Shown here: positions 48,902 through 61,235 of the stretch, one piece after another
Numbering within the stretch: position 1 is the stretch's first letter
Layout: each line of letters begins with the position of its first letter
Origin: Riptortus pedestris
Taxonomy: Eukaryota; Arthropoda; Insecta; Hemiptera; Alydidae
Direction of reading: 5' to 3'
DNA: 64,000 nucleotides
Assembly (NCBI GenBank): GCA_019009955.1
Contig: CM032230.1
Span: 102,146,001-102,210,000, forward strand
Translations under genes and position numbers: made by a program
Notes under the pieces: generated by a model
Database searches by the model: none
What the model saw: the letters and a program-made list of their open reading frames with translations, nothing else
Told to the model about the DNA's origin: nothing

Positions 48902-49452
48902 TATATATTTGTCTGTTATCCCTCTAGCGGTCGAAAGTTTTTTTTCGGATCGTTACCAAACTCGATATTTAAATGCTTTATGAAAAAACGAAGTTTGTTA
49001 ACTGCTAAAATCCGAACAGAGGGGTTAGAGGGGGTGAATTTTGAAAATGCTAAATATCTCCGTTATGTTACGGATCGAACAATTGCATAGAACCGATTTT
49101 ATTGCAAATTTAATGTTTTTCAATATCTATATTATTAACCGAGATAATTGCATTTTGTAATTTCTGGCCTTCAGTAAACCACCACTCCTACTCATTTCAT
49201 ATTAACAAAAAGCTGTTATAATATGAAGCACATTATTAGAAGCCTAAATCTGAAATATTGTTTGCATTAAGCTTTTACGTTTTGAGGTAAATGCAAATAT
49301 GTGATGGGCGTGGGAAATCTGCTTAGTTAACGCAGCTCCAGCGTAACGGGGTAAATGTATGTAAAACGGCCGCGTGTTGAGATGTGTTCGTAAGCGTGTT
49401 AAACCGGCACACGGGAAATCTGCATAGTTTACGCAGCCCCTGTGTGACGGAC
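48553..49452 (+). mobile_element. HINE-like composite with two tandem 3' termini
   Basis: A degraded 5' end (CAGATATTAATTAAGGGTAA) is followed by an altered stretch, a long TA tract (48841-48907), the TCTAGCGGTCG core and the long 3' subtype. A first 3' terminus (CGTGGGAAATCTGCTTAG, hairpin CGCAGCTCCAGCG) ends near 49350. About 60 bp later a second terminus (CACGGGAAATCTGC, hairpin ACGCAGCCCCTGTGT, GACGGAC) ends at 49452. Confidence 0.8.
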
Positions 49453-50708
49453 TTTTTTATGTTGACGTAGCTCTCCAAAGGAACACCATCGGTAATCACA
49501 GAACGACACATCATTGTGCACGGTTAATAAAATTAGCGCCAACTGGAAATTGGATCGCCCGACATATGAAGCTGTTTTAAAGTACCCTTTTTATGCACTT
49601 TTTCCAAGTTATCTTTACTTAAGCCTTCCCCCAGAACTCTTCGTTGCAAAAAAGTTCCAAGATTATATTAAATGAAGTAAAACTTTTTCTTCTTTACCTC
49701 AAGGAGTATGTAAAGAGTTATAAAAACTTTCCATTTCAGTAGTCATGGTCTGTAATTTCCAATGTCTACATTAGGAACAACATCGTTAGAATAAAGATGC
49801 TCCACCTTTTTATTTACTCAATTATGTATTCTCTTCACGGGGCAGTACTGTTTTTGTTACAGGCCGCGTTAAACGTCATAAATATTCCAACAACTACTCT
49901 AGAAGAGGTTCCATCTCTATCAATCATAGTATTTGCTCTACATTTTTTAGCATTTGCATACAAATTGTTAGCAGTACTTGAGAAAATGTGTTAGAAGCAA
50001 TTATTTTAGCAACTTTATAAATACAAAATATACACGTTCGCATTTCCTTCGTTGGCTGATTTATTAAGTGTATATCGTCTATTTACTACGTGGGATAAAA
50101 TTGGATTGGTATCTGAAAGCAAAATCAAATCAAAATAGTTAGAATTATAAGTTAACGTCTACTTTAAACTACTGCAGTTTAACTAAGCTTTTTTTTTGCT
50201 TTTTTTGTGTCCTCCACTAAATAAATTACTATTATCCAGGTGGGAATCGAACGCACTAATATACGTTTTCAATGTTGTGCATTGAGAACAATGCCTTAAC
50301 CGCAAAGAGCAAATATCGATATTTAACCAAATCATATGAGTAGCAGAAGCTGGAGAATGAAATTAAAAGTTGCTCCAGAAAACCGGGTTATTTGATATTA
50401 GTGACTTATTGATCACAATTAAGAACTTTTCTTTGTAAAAAAAGATTTGCAAAATAAATGAGTTATTAGCTGAACAGGTTTTATATGTCATAACAAATCG
50501 CCGCTGAAAGCAAACCCGTTTGTAAATATTTCCAAGATATCCAAGATAAAAACATGATTTCAAAGAAAAATTGAATAAAAAAATATACAATTTTAATTAC
50601 GACTATTGAGTCATCGATCAACCTTGAACGAAAAGCAATTATTATATTACATAGTTGAGAGGAGTCAAAGTAACTAGTAATGTTAAATTAATATAATCTT
50701 TATATATA

Positions 50709-50776
<68 letters not shown>

Positions 50777-51566
50777 TTTGTCACATTTAAATGATTAAAT
50801 TAAATTACTCGAAATATCGGAATAATTAATGTGTTGGGGTCGAGCCATTTAAATTATCCATAATTGATTGGTGATAATGTAGAGGAAAATCGATCAACAA
50901 TTATATGTGGGCTGGGACTCACAGTTAACAGATTCGTCTGATGAGTTATAACCTCTGCGGTGTAATTCCAGCTCGAATAAGCCCTGGAGGGACTACCAGA
51001 GAATTATCTCGCTAAGTGGCGGCCATTTTGTAATCACCAGGTTAAATGGCTTAGGTGTCCTTGCCGGAGATGGTGTTGGAAACTGCTCTGCATGGTTGCT
51101 GATGGACTGGGAAATTGTTTGCTCTTGCTATATTGATTTGTAAACCTATAAACGCATTTATTTTGCATTTCCAAAAGTTCATAACATTGTACCCGATGGC
51201 GAAATCAGAATAAAACCACTACAACTATTGATGTCCATGAGTCAACATAATATGTATTGCTATTATAATTTTTAACTTTATTTATTATTGCGAATGATGC
51301 AAACTGATCCTATTCGACTTAATATTTATTGAATACTAGTTATTAAACTATTTAATATTTTAATAGCTAAGTTCAACTTGCTAGCGAGGCTCAACTTGAA
51401 ATAGCTAAAAAACTAAGTCTTAATATTTAGGAAATATTCACACAATATACACTTAGGTAAATCGACAATATTAATACTCAGTGACAATATTAATTATTAA
51501 AATCCTGGTTAATCACCCTTAACAAAATATCAAAAACTCTCGCAGTTTTATAGTAAATTTGAAGTA
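49453..51566. other. No gene recognised
   Basis: AT-rich, with a (TA)n tract at 50706-50773 and a SINE-like piece listed separately. The minus-strand frame opposite 49800-49990 reads protein-like for about 45 codons but matches nothing I know. Confidence 0.4.
50222..50315 (-). mobile_element. SINE head (tRNA-like), truncated
   Basis: The minus strand has box A-like TGCGGTTAAGGCATTG and, about 50 nt later, box B-like GCGTTCGATTCCC. TAATTTATTTAGTGGAG follows, which is the start of the shared SINE body. The rest of the body is missing. Confidence 0.6.
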
Positions 51567-52861
51567 GGGGAAAGTCCTCTAGTATGGGACACCTAAGCGT
51601 TTTTGCAAATTGCAAGATTGTTAAAAGCTAAATCAGTTTGCAATTTATACTAAAACTAACTTTAAAGGTTTATAAAAACACCCTTTAAAGGAACTCCGTA
51701 AAAACCGAATCGATGCCATCTTTTTTTTCATTTGAAAAACCCTATACATTTTGTTCAATCAAAATGTTGGAGGGTTGTATGGGACACCTTCCATAAAACC
51801 ACCCTCACTGTAATTCAACAATACAATATAATTCTAAAATGCAAAATGTGATAATATAAGGTATTTTATAAATATTATTAATGCTAAATAATTTAGTATT
51901 TTTTAATATTTCAAAAACTTTTTTTTATTTGGTACACTTTGGTAGTTTTAAATGAGTAGCAAATGGAAAAAAATAACAGTTTTTACAAAAATAATTCATT
52001 TTCTACAGACTGTATTTGTAAAAAAGACTCTCCTCAATATCAGCACATTTCTCGTGAGACCACCCGAGGCACTCGATACACTGAATCCAGTCTTCTTCGA
52101 AGGATTCACCACAAGCTAGACAATAGGTAACTTCTTTGGTTTCACTGGTTGGTGCTTGATTGTTTTCACTTTTTGGATCAAATTTAAGTTTTTTTCGGAC
52201 ATCGCAAGATGTTGTTTGTTTCAGTGTTCTGGTGTTGGGGTTTCTTTTACGCCCGCAGATAATTTTCTTTCCTTTTGGCAATGTTTGCCATTTTTTGTTT
52301 ATTTTTAAGTTTTTCTTCTCGCAACAACCTTCGTGATTCCGCAAGTTTTTGTTTTTCTTCTTTCTCAGTTTTTTTTTACTTGAAGTTGGTTTTTAAATGG
52401 ACTAGAAGTTAAAATTTCACTCTTCTCTCCATGGCTGTAGCGAGAAAAATATTTGTAGGAAGTCCCATACAACCCGCAACATACCTGTCCCATACAACCG
52501 GACTGTAATCTGATGGAATTTTCACTCTCAAGGTTAAACTATTAATCCGGTGGGGAATAATCGCTCATAAATTAATTACAATAATCCTTAGGTGCTACCA
52601 AGATACTTAAAACATTTGTATACTTACTTAAAAAGAAGGCAGAATGGTATAAAGTTATCTTCGTACACGAAAGTTTGGTGCAAAATCACTAAAACACTCC
52701 TCACAAGAGAATGCGTTTTAACACAAAATCAAGATGGCTACAACTGGTCTTTGACATGACTGTGCATGTAGCAAAGCCGTTGTAGGTGCTCTCTCTAGTG
52801 TTGATTGATCAAAACACCCCCTGTCCCATACAACATGTTGTCCCGTACTAGAGGACCTTTA
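51567..52861 (-). mobile_element. pogo-like DNA transposon, internally decayed
   Basis: The left end GGGGAAAGTCCTCTAGTATG and the right end, read on the minus strand as AAAGGTCCTCTAGTACGGGA, are inverted repeats of about 20 bp. The motif TGTATGGGACA or its complement recurs at 51582, 51777, 52463, 52486 and 52821, and probably includes transposase-binding sites. A minus-strand transposase C terminus lies inside. A TA dinucleotide adjoins both ends, as expected for the Tc1/mariner/pogo superfamily, but the exact right boundary is ambiguous by 1-3 bp. Confidence 0.75.
52003..52344 (-). pseudogene. pogo-like transposase C terminus with PHD-like finger
   Basis: The frame ends with a Lys/Arg-rich segment followed by YCLACGESFEEDWIQC, then CLGWSHEKC. 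This C-x2-C...W-x-x-C-x2-C-x2-W-x-H-x2-C arrangement is the PHD-like finger often found at the C terminus of pogo/Tigger-type transposases in invertebrates. Upstream, another frame (52390-52260) gives the usual charged helix (EKEEKQKLAESRRLL), so a frameshift lies near 52255. The helix-turn-helix and DDE core are missing. Confidence 0.65.
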
Positions 52862-52934
52862 TACTTTGCAAATCATGACTTTAGTTTTATTATTCATATT
52901 AATCTATATAAATTATATTTTTTGATTTATTTAA

Positions 52935-53500
52935 CATCCTCTTTAATTGCTGTTATAAGGGTTTGTTGTAAAAATAGTTACAACACTCCCATTTTATCCA
53001 AATTTCCTTAAGAAAGAGAAACTATTTGGGCTCGAATGACCTTACCTGTCAGAAGATTACAATAACGTCCGATCATTTGAATGAATGTATGTATGTACAA
53101 AACCTATTTATGTTCAAATATAAATATTTATCTGTTAAGGCCTTAATTCTTGTTTCATCCTTACTGATGATTAAAGATTTCATGTTTATTTAAAGTTCAG
53201 TCATTAATGGTGGAAATAAGACCAGGAGGAGTAAGGGGGGGGGGGTAGAATGCAAAACTTTTAATACCTTTTTAGATATGTAACGGATCGAATATGTCAT
53301 ATAACAAATCTTGTTCATGTGATATTAATCTATTTGTCATCATTCACAGCATTAATTTCAAGTCTTGATTACATAAATCTCTGATGAGCAGATAAATATT
53401 GAATATAATGCGGAAGACATCACTCGAATTGTCCACATTCAAGCACGATGTAAATTCAGTTAATGTATACCATCCGTGAGACTGATGCTGACGCACACGT

Positions 53501-53545
<45 letters not shown>

Positions 53546-54345
53546 TGACAGTTTATTATTATTGTTATTTCTTATCATCCACTTTTTTCTACTATGGCTA
53601 ATTGGGACGGGTGGTCTACAGGTTAGCACACTTTTCTAGCCAAGGTGCGTGCGACTAAGGATTCTATTTAATGAGATTGTCATTAAATAAATTCCTAACT
53701 CACCACTCTAGGTTTATCAAGTGAGATTGAGGCCAACTCATCAACTCATGGCTAACCTGAGCCCACATTTCGGACAGTGAGAATGTTTAATTGCTATTCA
53801 CTGCTTGAATGTGCCAAAAACATATAAAGCATTTTTTTTTGGTCACACCAATAATTGAATATTTGGATTATATAGGTTTTGGTTTTGATATCCACCTAGT
53901 AAATAGAAAATTTTAATTTTGTTGCTCGTTTGCTTTAATTTAATGTTTAAGGTCCCCATCCACACATTTTTTGATCGGTAATTGCGTAATATTTTCATAA
54001 TTCATAGTTTTTCATAATTTAAAAAGCATAAGCAGAATCTGCAGTTTACCTACCTGAAGTTATTAAGTTGGTAAATATTTAACGGAATAATTTTAACCTA
54101 TGTTGATCATATTAAAATGCTAATTCCATTGCCTATGCTTTTAATTTATCATATCTATAGATACACTTACAATCTATCCAAATTGAATTTAATAATAATC
54201 CGGATCTTAATTAAATTTCAAATCTAATTTGCAAGTGAAAATCTCCAATTGTAATCTCTTATTTTTTTTTTAAACTGTTTTAGTTGCTATCCTTTAATAA
54301 TGGTTCCATTATTATTTTAGTTCATTTATAGGTCGACATCCTTCT
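52935..54345. repeat. Tandem duplication, copy 1 (1.41 kb)
   Basis: Begins CATCCTCTTTAATTGCTGTT and ends GGTCGACATCCTTCT. Nearly every base recurs at an offset of 1430 bp in copy 2. It contains a diverged HINE-like core (53090-53350), a TA tract (53503-53540) and a minus-strand SINE. Confidence 0.93.
53555..53775 (-). mobile_element. tRNA-derived SINE copy (in duplication copy 1)
   Basis: The minus strand begins GGGCTCAGGTTAGCCATGAG (box A region), has a diverged box B region, then the body GGAATTTATTTAATGACAAT, GAATCCTTAGTCGCACGCAC, ACCCGTCCCAATTAGCCATA. It ends in an AATAAT-rich tail. The duplicated partner is at 54966-55165. Confidence 0.8.
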
Positions 54346-54364
54346 TTAATCGCTGTTACATCTT

Positions 54365-55735
54365 CATCCTCTTTAATTGCTGTTATAAGGGTTTGTTGTA
54401 AAAATAGTTACAACACTCCCATTTTATCCAAATTTCCTTAAGAAAGAGAAACTATTTGGGCTCGAATGACCTTACCTGTCAGAAGATTACAATAACGTCC
54501 GATCATTTGAATGAATGTATGTATGTACAAAACCTAGTTATGTTCAAATATAAATATTTATCTGTTAAGTCCTTAATTCTTGTTTCATCCGTAGGGATGA
54601 GTCAAGAGTACATGTTTATTTAAAGTTCAGTCATTAATGGTGGAAATAAGACCAGGAGGAGTAAGGGGGGGGGTAGAATGCAAAACTTTAAATACCTTTT
54701 TAGATATGTAACAGATCGAATATGTCATATAACAAATCTTGTTTATGTGATATTAATCTATTTGTCATCATTAACAGCATTAATTTCAAGTCTTGATTAC
54801 ATAAATCTCTGATGAGCAGATAAATATTGACTGCGAAAGACATCACTGGAATTTCAAGCACGATGTAAATTCAGTTAATGTATACCATCCGTGAGACTGA
54901 TGCTGACGCACACATCCATATATATATATATAACTGACAGTTTATTATTATTGTTATTTCTTATCATCCACTTTTTTCTACTATGGCTAATTGGGACGGG
55001 TGGTCTACAGGTTACCACACTTTTCTAGCCAAGGTGCGTGCGACTAAGGATTCTATTTAATGAGATTGTCATTAAATAAACTCCTAACTCACCACTCTAG
55101 GTTTATCAAGTGAGATTGAGGCCAACTCATCAACTCATGGCTAACCTGAGCCCACATTTCGGACAGTGAGAATGTTTAATTGCTATTCGCTGCTTGAATG
55201 TGCCAAAAACATATAAAGCATTTTTTTTTGGTCACACCAATAATTGAATATTTGGATTATATAGGTTTTGGTTTTGATATCCACCTAGTAAATAGAAAAT
55301 TTTAATTTTGTTGCTCATTTGCTTTAATTTAATGTTTAAGGTCCCCATCCAGACATTTTTTGATCGGTAATTGCGTAATATTTTCATAATTCATAGTTTT
55401 TCATAATTTAAAAAGCATAAGCAGAATCTGCAGTTTACCTACCTGAAGTTATTAAGTTGGTAAATATTTAACGGAATAATTTTAACCTATGTTGATCATA
55501 TTAAAATGCTAATTCCATTGGCTATGCTTTTAATTTATCTTATCTATAGATACACTTACAATCTATCCAAATTGAATTTAATAATAATCCGGATCTTAAT
55601 TAAATTTCAAATCTAATTTGCAAGTGAAAATCTCCAATTGTAATCTCGTATTTTTTTTTTTAAACTGTTTTATTTGCTATCCTTTAATAATGGTTCCATT
55701 ATTATTTTAGTTCATTTATAGGTCGACATCCTTCT
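54365..55735. repeat. Tandem duplication, copy 2 (1.37 kb)
   Basis: Same content and order as copy 1, with scattered substitutions, a much shorter TA tract (54918-54932) and a roughly 16-bp difference near 54830. A 19-bp spacer (54346-54364) between the copies itself resembles the start of the unit (CTTTAATCGCTGTTACA). Confidence 0.93.
54966..55165 (-). mobile_element. tRNA-derived SINE copy (in duplication copy 2)
   Basis: This is the partner of the SINE at 53555, duplicated with the whole block rather than independently inserted. The two differ by only a few bases. Confidence 0.8.
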
Positions 55736-55824
55736 AAAACTACTCAAGAAGGATGGTTAACTATTTTTTCTTTAATACTCATGGAGTATTGTTTGTGATT
55801 GTTAAAAAAAAAAAAAAAAAAAGA

Positions 55825-56390
55825 AGTCATGCAAGGGCTGCGTAAACTAAGCAGATTTCTAACGTTCAGGTATGGCACGCTCTGAGGAGTAGAAGTGGAG
55901 GTTTACAAAAAAAAAAAAGAAAAAAAAAAAGAAAATCATAAATTTCGGTTAATCTTGAAGATAGAGAAAAAATGTATATAAATATTTCTTTGACGAGCTT
56001 CACAACGAGGCGATGTCGCTCAGCATCATAAAATGTATAAAACAATATTTATCGTATTGGAAATGTAATTAACTACAAATATTATTATAAAAACGTATGT
56101 AAATATATTTATAGAAAATTAAATTTACAATTTGATTGTTTCCTTACAATTTTTCGATCTGACGGATATTATAGATATTTCGATTTTTTAAATCCCACTC
56201 TAAACCTTTCCTTTCCCAACTGGTCTGATTTCAGTCATTAACATACTTAAACTTTGCCTTAGAATAAAATCTTTAAATATCGAGTAATTTGGCAACCATA
56301 AAAAAAAAAAAATTCTCCCGGTAATAGACAAATTTAAATATATGTGTATAGTTTTCAATGTACCTGAATTTCGTGGTTACTAAGTTTTAT
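55825..56390 (-). mobile_element. HINE-like element, 5' end lost, poly-A interruptions
   Basis: The plus strand starts GTCATGCAAGGGCTGCGTAA with subterminal AGCAGATTTCTAACG, then GAGTAGAAGTGGAGGTTTAC. A-rich tracts follow (55901-55932), then the CGGTTAATCTTGAAGATAGA and core blocks in reverse. A roughly 90-bp unrelated stretch with a repeated TATAAATATT context (55980-56090) interrupts it. The 5' palindrome is absent. Confidence 0.7.
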
Positions 56391-56884
56391 AAAGTCCTGT
56401 CATACGTAGGGCATCAGTAGCAGGTATTTCATATATATATATATAGCTATACATTAAACAAAGCCCGTAAGTAATATTAGAATTACTAATGCCTAAGTGC
56501 ATTACGTATTGCGAAAATTACGCCTTGATTATGATTAAATAGAAATTATTTTCAATTGAAAGGCTTTTTGTTGTCTTAAAATATCTATACTTTGATCCTT
56601 CATCGTGTTAATAATATTAACCTTGCACTTGGTTAACGATTCATACAGGACTAAAAGTCTAAATTAATAGAAAGTTTCAGGTCAAAGTGCTATTAATCTT
56701 GAGCTTGCAAAAGGAGTAATACGGCAGTTAACATACTTGAAATATTTCAAGAGGTTATTAATATAACGAACCGTAAATATCGTTGTGGCTTAGAAAAAAT
56801 AGTAAAATAATATTAGGAGCATAAAACGAGCTTATAAAAAGTGAAGAGTGCGTTCAAAATCATGGATTTGTATTTATTTGTATT
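56391..56884. other. No gene recognised
   Basis: AT-rich, unassigned. Confidence 0.45.
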
Positions 56885-57030
56885 TATTTATTAAAATCCA
56901 CTTTTTGCAACTAAGGCTAATTGGGACGGATTATCTATAGGTTACCACCCTTTTCTAGCCAGGGTGGGACGAAGGACTTTATTTAATGAATTCCGTCACT
57001 AAATAAATTCCTATTGCCCAGGCGGGAAAA
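56885..57030 (-). mobile_element. tRNA-derived SINE, head truncated
   Basis: The minus strand reads CCCGCCTGGGCAATAGGAAT, then TTTAGTGACGGAATTCATTA and AACCTATAGATAATCCGTCC. It ends GCAAAAAGTGGATTTTAATA with an AAATA tail. The box B region is barely retained (ATTTTTTTCCCGCC). Confidence 0.75.
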
Positions 57031-57634
57031 AAATCTTGGAGTGACGTATTATATCAGCTGTGTTCTCACACACCTGCTCGCAGTTGCTTCCTTCATATTC
57101 TCAGGGTTAACTTTGAAAAATAAGTGACAGGAAAGGGTAGTCGGTGAGGGATGTCTACTGGATTTTACAAGGGCACCCTAGGGTTGAGCAGATGTCTGGA
57201 GTCAGTAGGGGTCTAACGCTTGTCCCTCTCACTGACACCACATAGTGCAATTGTGAATATGGTTCTCTCTTTCTCTCAACACACACTCACACATACACAC
57301 CAAACACACACATTGCCCAGGGGAGTTTATAAAGGGAGTTTATTTTCTGCATGTACCATACAATTTGTATATAACATGTACGTTAAAATAGCATGCCAAT
57401 ACAGTGAATTCATTGTATTAACCTATGAAGCATATTACTTATTAAAACAAATAAAATAAAATATAAATTTAAAAAATAAAAAAAATAATAGACTTGTAAA
57501 AGAAGTTTGTTCATTAAAGGAAGCTTTTTAATGAGCCTATTGTTAGTATTATTTATTTTAAAAATAACATGTTATTCTGTTAGGAACTCTTGTGCTTCTA
57601 CTGGCCATTGCCCACGATTTTTGATAAGTTGACC

Positions 57635-57691
<57 letters not shown>

Positions 57692-57839
57692 TTATTGTTA
57701 TAATACAATATACAGGTAGTGTTCACAGTACAGTATTAAAATACTTTCCTATAAATTAAATTAATAAATAAATATATAATAAATTATAGAGTAGCTAGGC
57801 CGATGTTCCTATATACATGACTAGAGCAGTTTTAAATAT

Positions 57840-57886
<47 letters not shown>

Positions 57887-58505
57887 CGCTACATTGACAG
57901 ATATTTTATTTATTTATTTGTCTGTTTCAATCCATTGGATTATTAGGAGGCTTCACCTGTATATTTTCAACTAGACTTGATTGATTTTTCTAAAAACTTA
58001 AATACTCTGGAAACGAAGTCCTCATTGCTAGCAAGAATTTCCTTAATTGACACTCTTACTTTAAATTGTCTCTAATTCATTTTAATTTCGGACAATGACT
58101 TAACAGGTGCTCCACTTTAAGGACTCAGTGACATGCATTGTATATTGATGGATGTTTGCTTATCAAAAAATATCCATACGCAATATGTCCTACTCAAATG
58201 TTTGCTATGATGTCGTCATCTTCTTCTATTTCTTGTAGTTCCTTTCCCAAAATTGTTTCTAGTAACTTCTTCTTTAGTAATTTTCTTTTTAATTTTTTTC
58301 GGGATGCTAGGATTATTGAGAAATATAGTAATTTGACTAGCTTCTGTTGCTACATCGTTAGTTTTCTCGCTTACCGGTATCCTTCAATGAGTGGGGACCC
58401 AAATAATAATAATCTTTTTGTTACTCATATCCCAGAGTTTATTTCGGATATTGTAAATTAGTTGGTACTAATTGAAGGGGGAGGCGGGTAAATAGGGGGT
58501 ATTAT
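57031..58505. other. No gene recognised; microsatellites
   Basis: Contains a CA-rich stretch (57279-57312) and TA tracts (57637-57690 and 57836-57883). The 107-codon frame 58138-58461 is Ser/Phe-rich with no recognised domain and overlaps AT-rich sequence. I do not call it a gene. Confidence 0.4.
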
Positions 58506-58509
58506 TTGT

Positions 58510-58900
58510 CAAGTTTCATTGATAGGTACCAATATTTTTGTTTGATCGATAACAAACTCAATATTTAATCGATTCAGGTAAATCAGACGATCATGTTAGC
58601 AAATGGCCAAATTGGAGAAGCAGGAGGGGGAGTTCGGTGGAAGATTTAAATGAAATCTCACAAATATTTGCAACACTATGTGCCAAATCGAAAAATCTTG
58701 TTGCTAAAAAAATGACCTACAGTTGTTTTTTGTATGTCTCTCCACGAAATATTGATGGACTTACTAGAACTTTTGCGGTTTCATCCTTTGGGTAACCTCC
58801 ACTTCCACACTTGCGATTCTCACATGAACCTATTATTTAAATGGATATTTTATGTCTATCTGAAATTTGAGGTCTTGTTTAGAGAAAGAAATAGAGAATA
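58510..58900 (+). mobile_element. HINE-like internal fragment, old
   Basis: The ordered blocks TTTGTTTGATCGATAACAAA, CTCAATATTTAATCGATTCA and GGAGGGGGAG are recognisable. Later parts are diverged (GTAACCTCCACTTCCACAC). No termini or TA tract. Confidence 0.55.
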
Positions 58901-59136
58901 GAATGTTTGATGACGTAATTTGTGTATAATTTCACGTCAGGAGTGAGGGGGGGGGGGTGGAATCTTACGAGAAGTTTACGATCACTGCGTCACTGACTTC
59001 TGTGAATTCAGATATAGGTGAGATGATATTCCTCGATATACTCTTTTGTAACTTTTACTATTCAAAACTGACACATTAAAAATATTGAGATAGGCTGGTA
59101 ATAGTGATAAAGAATACGAATTAAATCAAAATGTCT

Positions 59137-59174
<38 letters not shown>

Positions 59175-60169
59175 TCTTAATTTGGTCTTATTTTTTATAG
59201 ATCTTCTGCTGTTACGCAATTAGTATATTTTTTCATGGATACGTTTCAACCTCATATGCTCTTGAATTATAAAATGTTAGTATTAAGTTTAGCCTGTATA
59301 TATCCTATACCCAATATAATAAAAAAATAGTAATTAACATAATATAGACTGTTAAATAACAATAAATATACAGGTTACGATTTTTATTGATTTTTTGACA
59401 GTTTATTAGACAAATTAATTATTATTAATGTTTTTGTGTGCAATTAATTATGGTGGCCTAAATGATATTGGAAATTGATAAATATAGGTAAATGTTTTTA
59501 TAAACTTTTTTTTATGACCATTTAATGGCCATGAGTGCGAATCATATGCTGTAAAACATTCTGAATACTTTCTGGAATTCTGAATATTAAACATATAGAA
59601 ATTTTGTCTCAGAAAGAAAAGTATATAATAGAATATTTTTGCCTGGAAAATCTGAATCAAAAATGTATTACAGTTTCATTTGATATAAAATATATCAAGG
59701 CAGTATTAGCAATTTATTTATAGTGCAATTTGAAATAGTTATCGCTTTATAAAAATTGTCTTATTGAACCTGAACAAGCATGTCTGTATGAAGACGTCTT
59801 TAAGTTAATTTTTACTTATATATACTTGATCTTTTTTTTTCGTTTTAAAAGTAAAAATTTGAAACAGATTCTCACGCAAGAATCAACGAAAAAAGGCCTC
59901 GTTCCTTCACAATACTCACTGAGGAAAGAAAATGGCATCAGCGGTTCAAAGCAGAATGAAATTCAAAGACAATTGAAAATTGGTACTAATTTTCAAATAT
60001 GAAAATCCAGAAAGTTGTTTTTGCTCAATAATTGAGAATCCACGATATTTCAATATTTTCTGTTTATTATTTTTAGTAGCATGAGCTATTTAATTGAAAT
60101 TTCATAATTAAGTTTGGTTGTCAATAGTTTAGTACGTTTATAATTTAATAAATGAAATATGAAACCTGG
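58901..60169. other. No gene recognised
   Basis: AT-rich with a (TA)n tract at 59141-59172. No protein-like frame. Confidence 0.45.
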
Positions 60170-60330
60170 GGTCGTGAGTTTTATTCTCACGTTGATAATA
60201 GGAATGTATTTAGTTGCTTTCGACGAAATCATTAAATAAAACTCTTAGACCCATCTTGGCAAGAGAAGGGTAGTAATCTGTAGATAATCCGTCCCAATTA
60301 GCCATAGGAGCATAAAGTTGATAATAAAAA
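60170..60330 (+). mobile_element. tRNA-derived SINE, diverged
   Basis: The box B-like region GTGAGTTTTATTCTCACG is degraded. The body AATGTATTTAGTTGC, CATTAAATAAAACTCTTAGA, AATCCGTCCCAATTAGCCAT and an AATAAAAAATAA tail are clear. Confidence 0.7.
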
Positions 60331-60639
60331 ATAACAAGTCAAATAAAAAAAAAAAAGAAAAGAGACTACTTCGCAATTAGATTTCTCGCCAATTTTCGCT
60401 CGGAAATGTGCGGTTAAGGTAGAAAAAAAAGGTACATGTTTATACAATATTCTTTATTTTCAAATTCTTATATTATTCAATTAATTAAATTCCTCTATTA
60501 TAATGGAGTACACCTATTCCCTTCAGCGGCCTAACACAATTTTGGGCATGAAATATGTTGTAACAAGTATCTCATTATATTTTTTTTTGGTTTATGCATT
60601 TTAATTAAATAAGGGCTTTAATGACATAGAAATAATTGG

Positions 60640-60965
60640 CGTTGACAAGGCTAAGGGGAGTTGGTAGACTATCCGTGTTGGGGTAAAGCAGTGGTCCAGG
60701 GAGGCTGTGCGATCGATGTCCGGGCACAGGGGAGAAATCACTACATAGAGCTCTACCTGCACCCACCCCCCAGTCGAAGGTATGGCAGTATGAGTACCTC
60801 TCTCACCTCGTCCCAGTCTGTCCGTATGGTGTTTGGAGTACACCCTACACCGTACCGACAGGCTGGAGGACCGGGGAAGGACACGCCCTGGAGTAGCCGA
60901 CCTCGCCCTAACCCCTTTTCTCCAGGAGGCCATGTTAGCACCCACTTGTTATCCATACGCCCATA
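60640..60965. other. GC-rich island with frames open on both strands, unassigned
   Basis: A sharply GC-richer block in AT-rich surroundings. Frames of about 100 codons are open on both strands (plus 60661-60966; minus 60601-60945), but none shows a recognisable domain. On the minus strand it ends TCATTAAAGCCCTTATTT, which resembles the 3' end of a transcript or retroelement. It lies 270 bp downstream of the MAM exon in that gene's sense, but the frames do not continue a MAM domain. It may be a retroelement fragment. Confidence 0.35.
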
Positions 60966-61235
60966 ATTCCCTCTCCATTATTAAGGTGCTCTGACCTATG
61001 GGAATAGTATAAACGCTCATATGAAATTGCCATGGGATGTTGAAATGGCTCACCTTTCTGCATCCCAGGAACACAAACATTTCGGCAACTGGCATAAGAC
61101 GTACTACAAGAACTAACTTATGTTTTAAGGCTGTTCATTCATTAATAATTTATATAAATAAATGGAATTTATTGGACATTTTTGGATAATAAAAATAATT
61201 AAAAAAAAAAATGATTTTGACATGATTGTATATAC

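Noticed and set aside
58138..58461. 107-codon Ser/Phe-rich frame as a gene
   Set aside because: Low-complexity composition, no domain, and immediately followed by an old HINE-like fragment.
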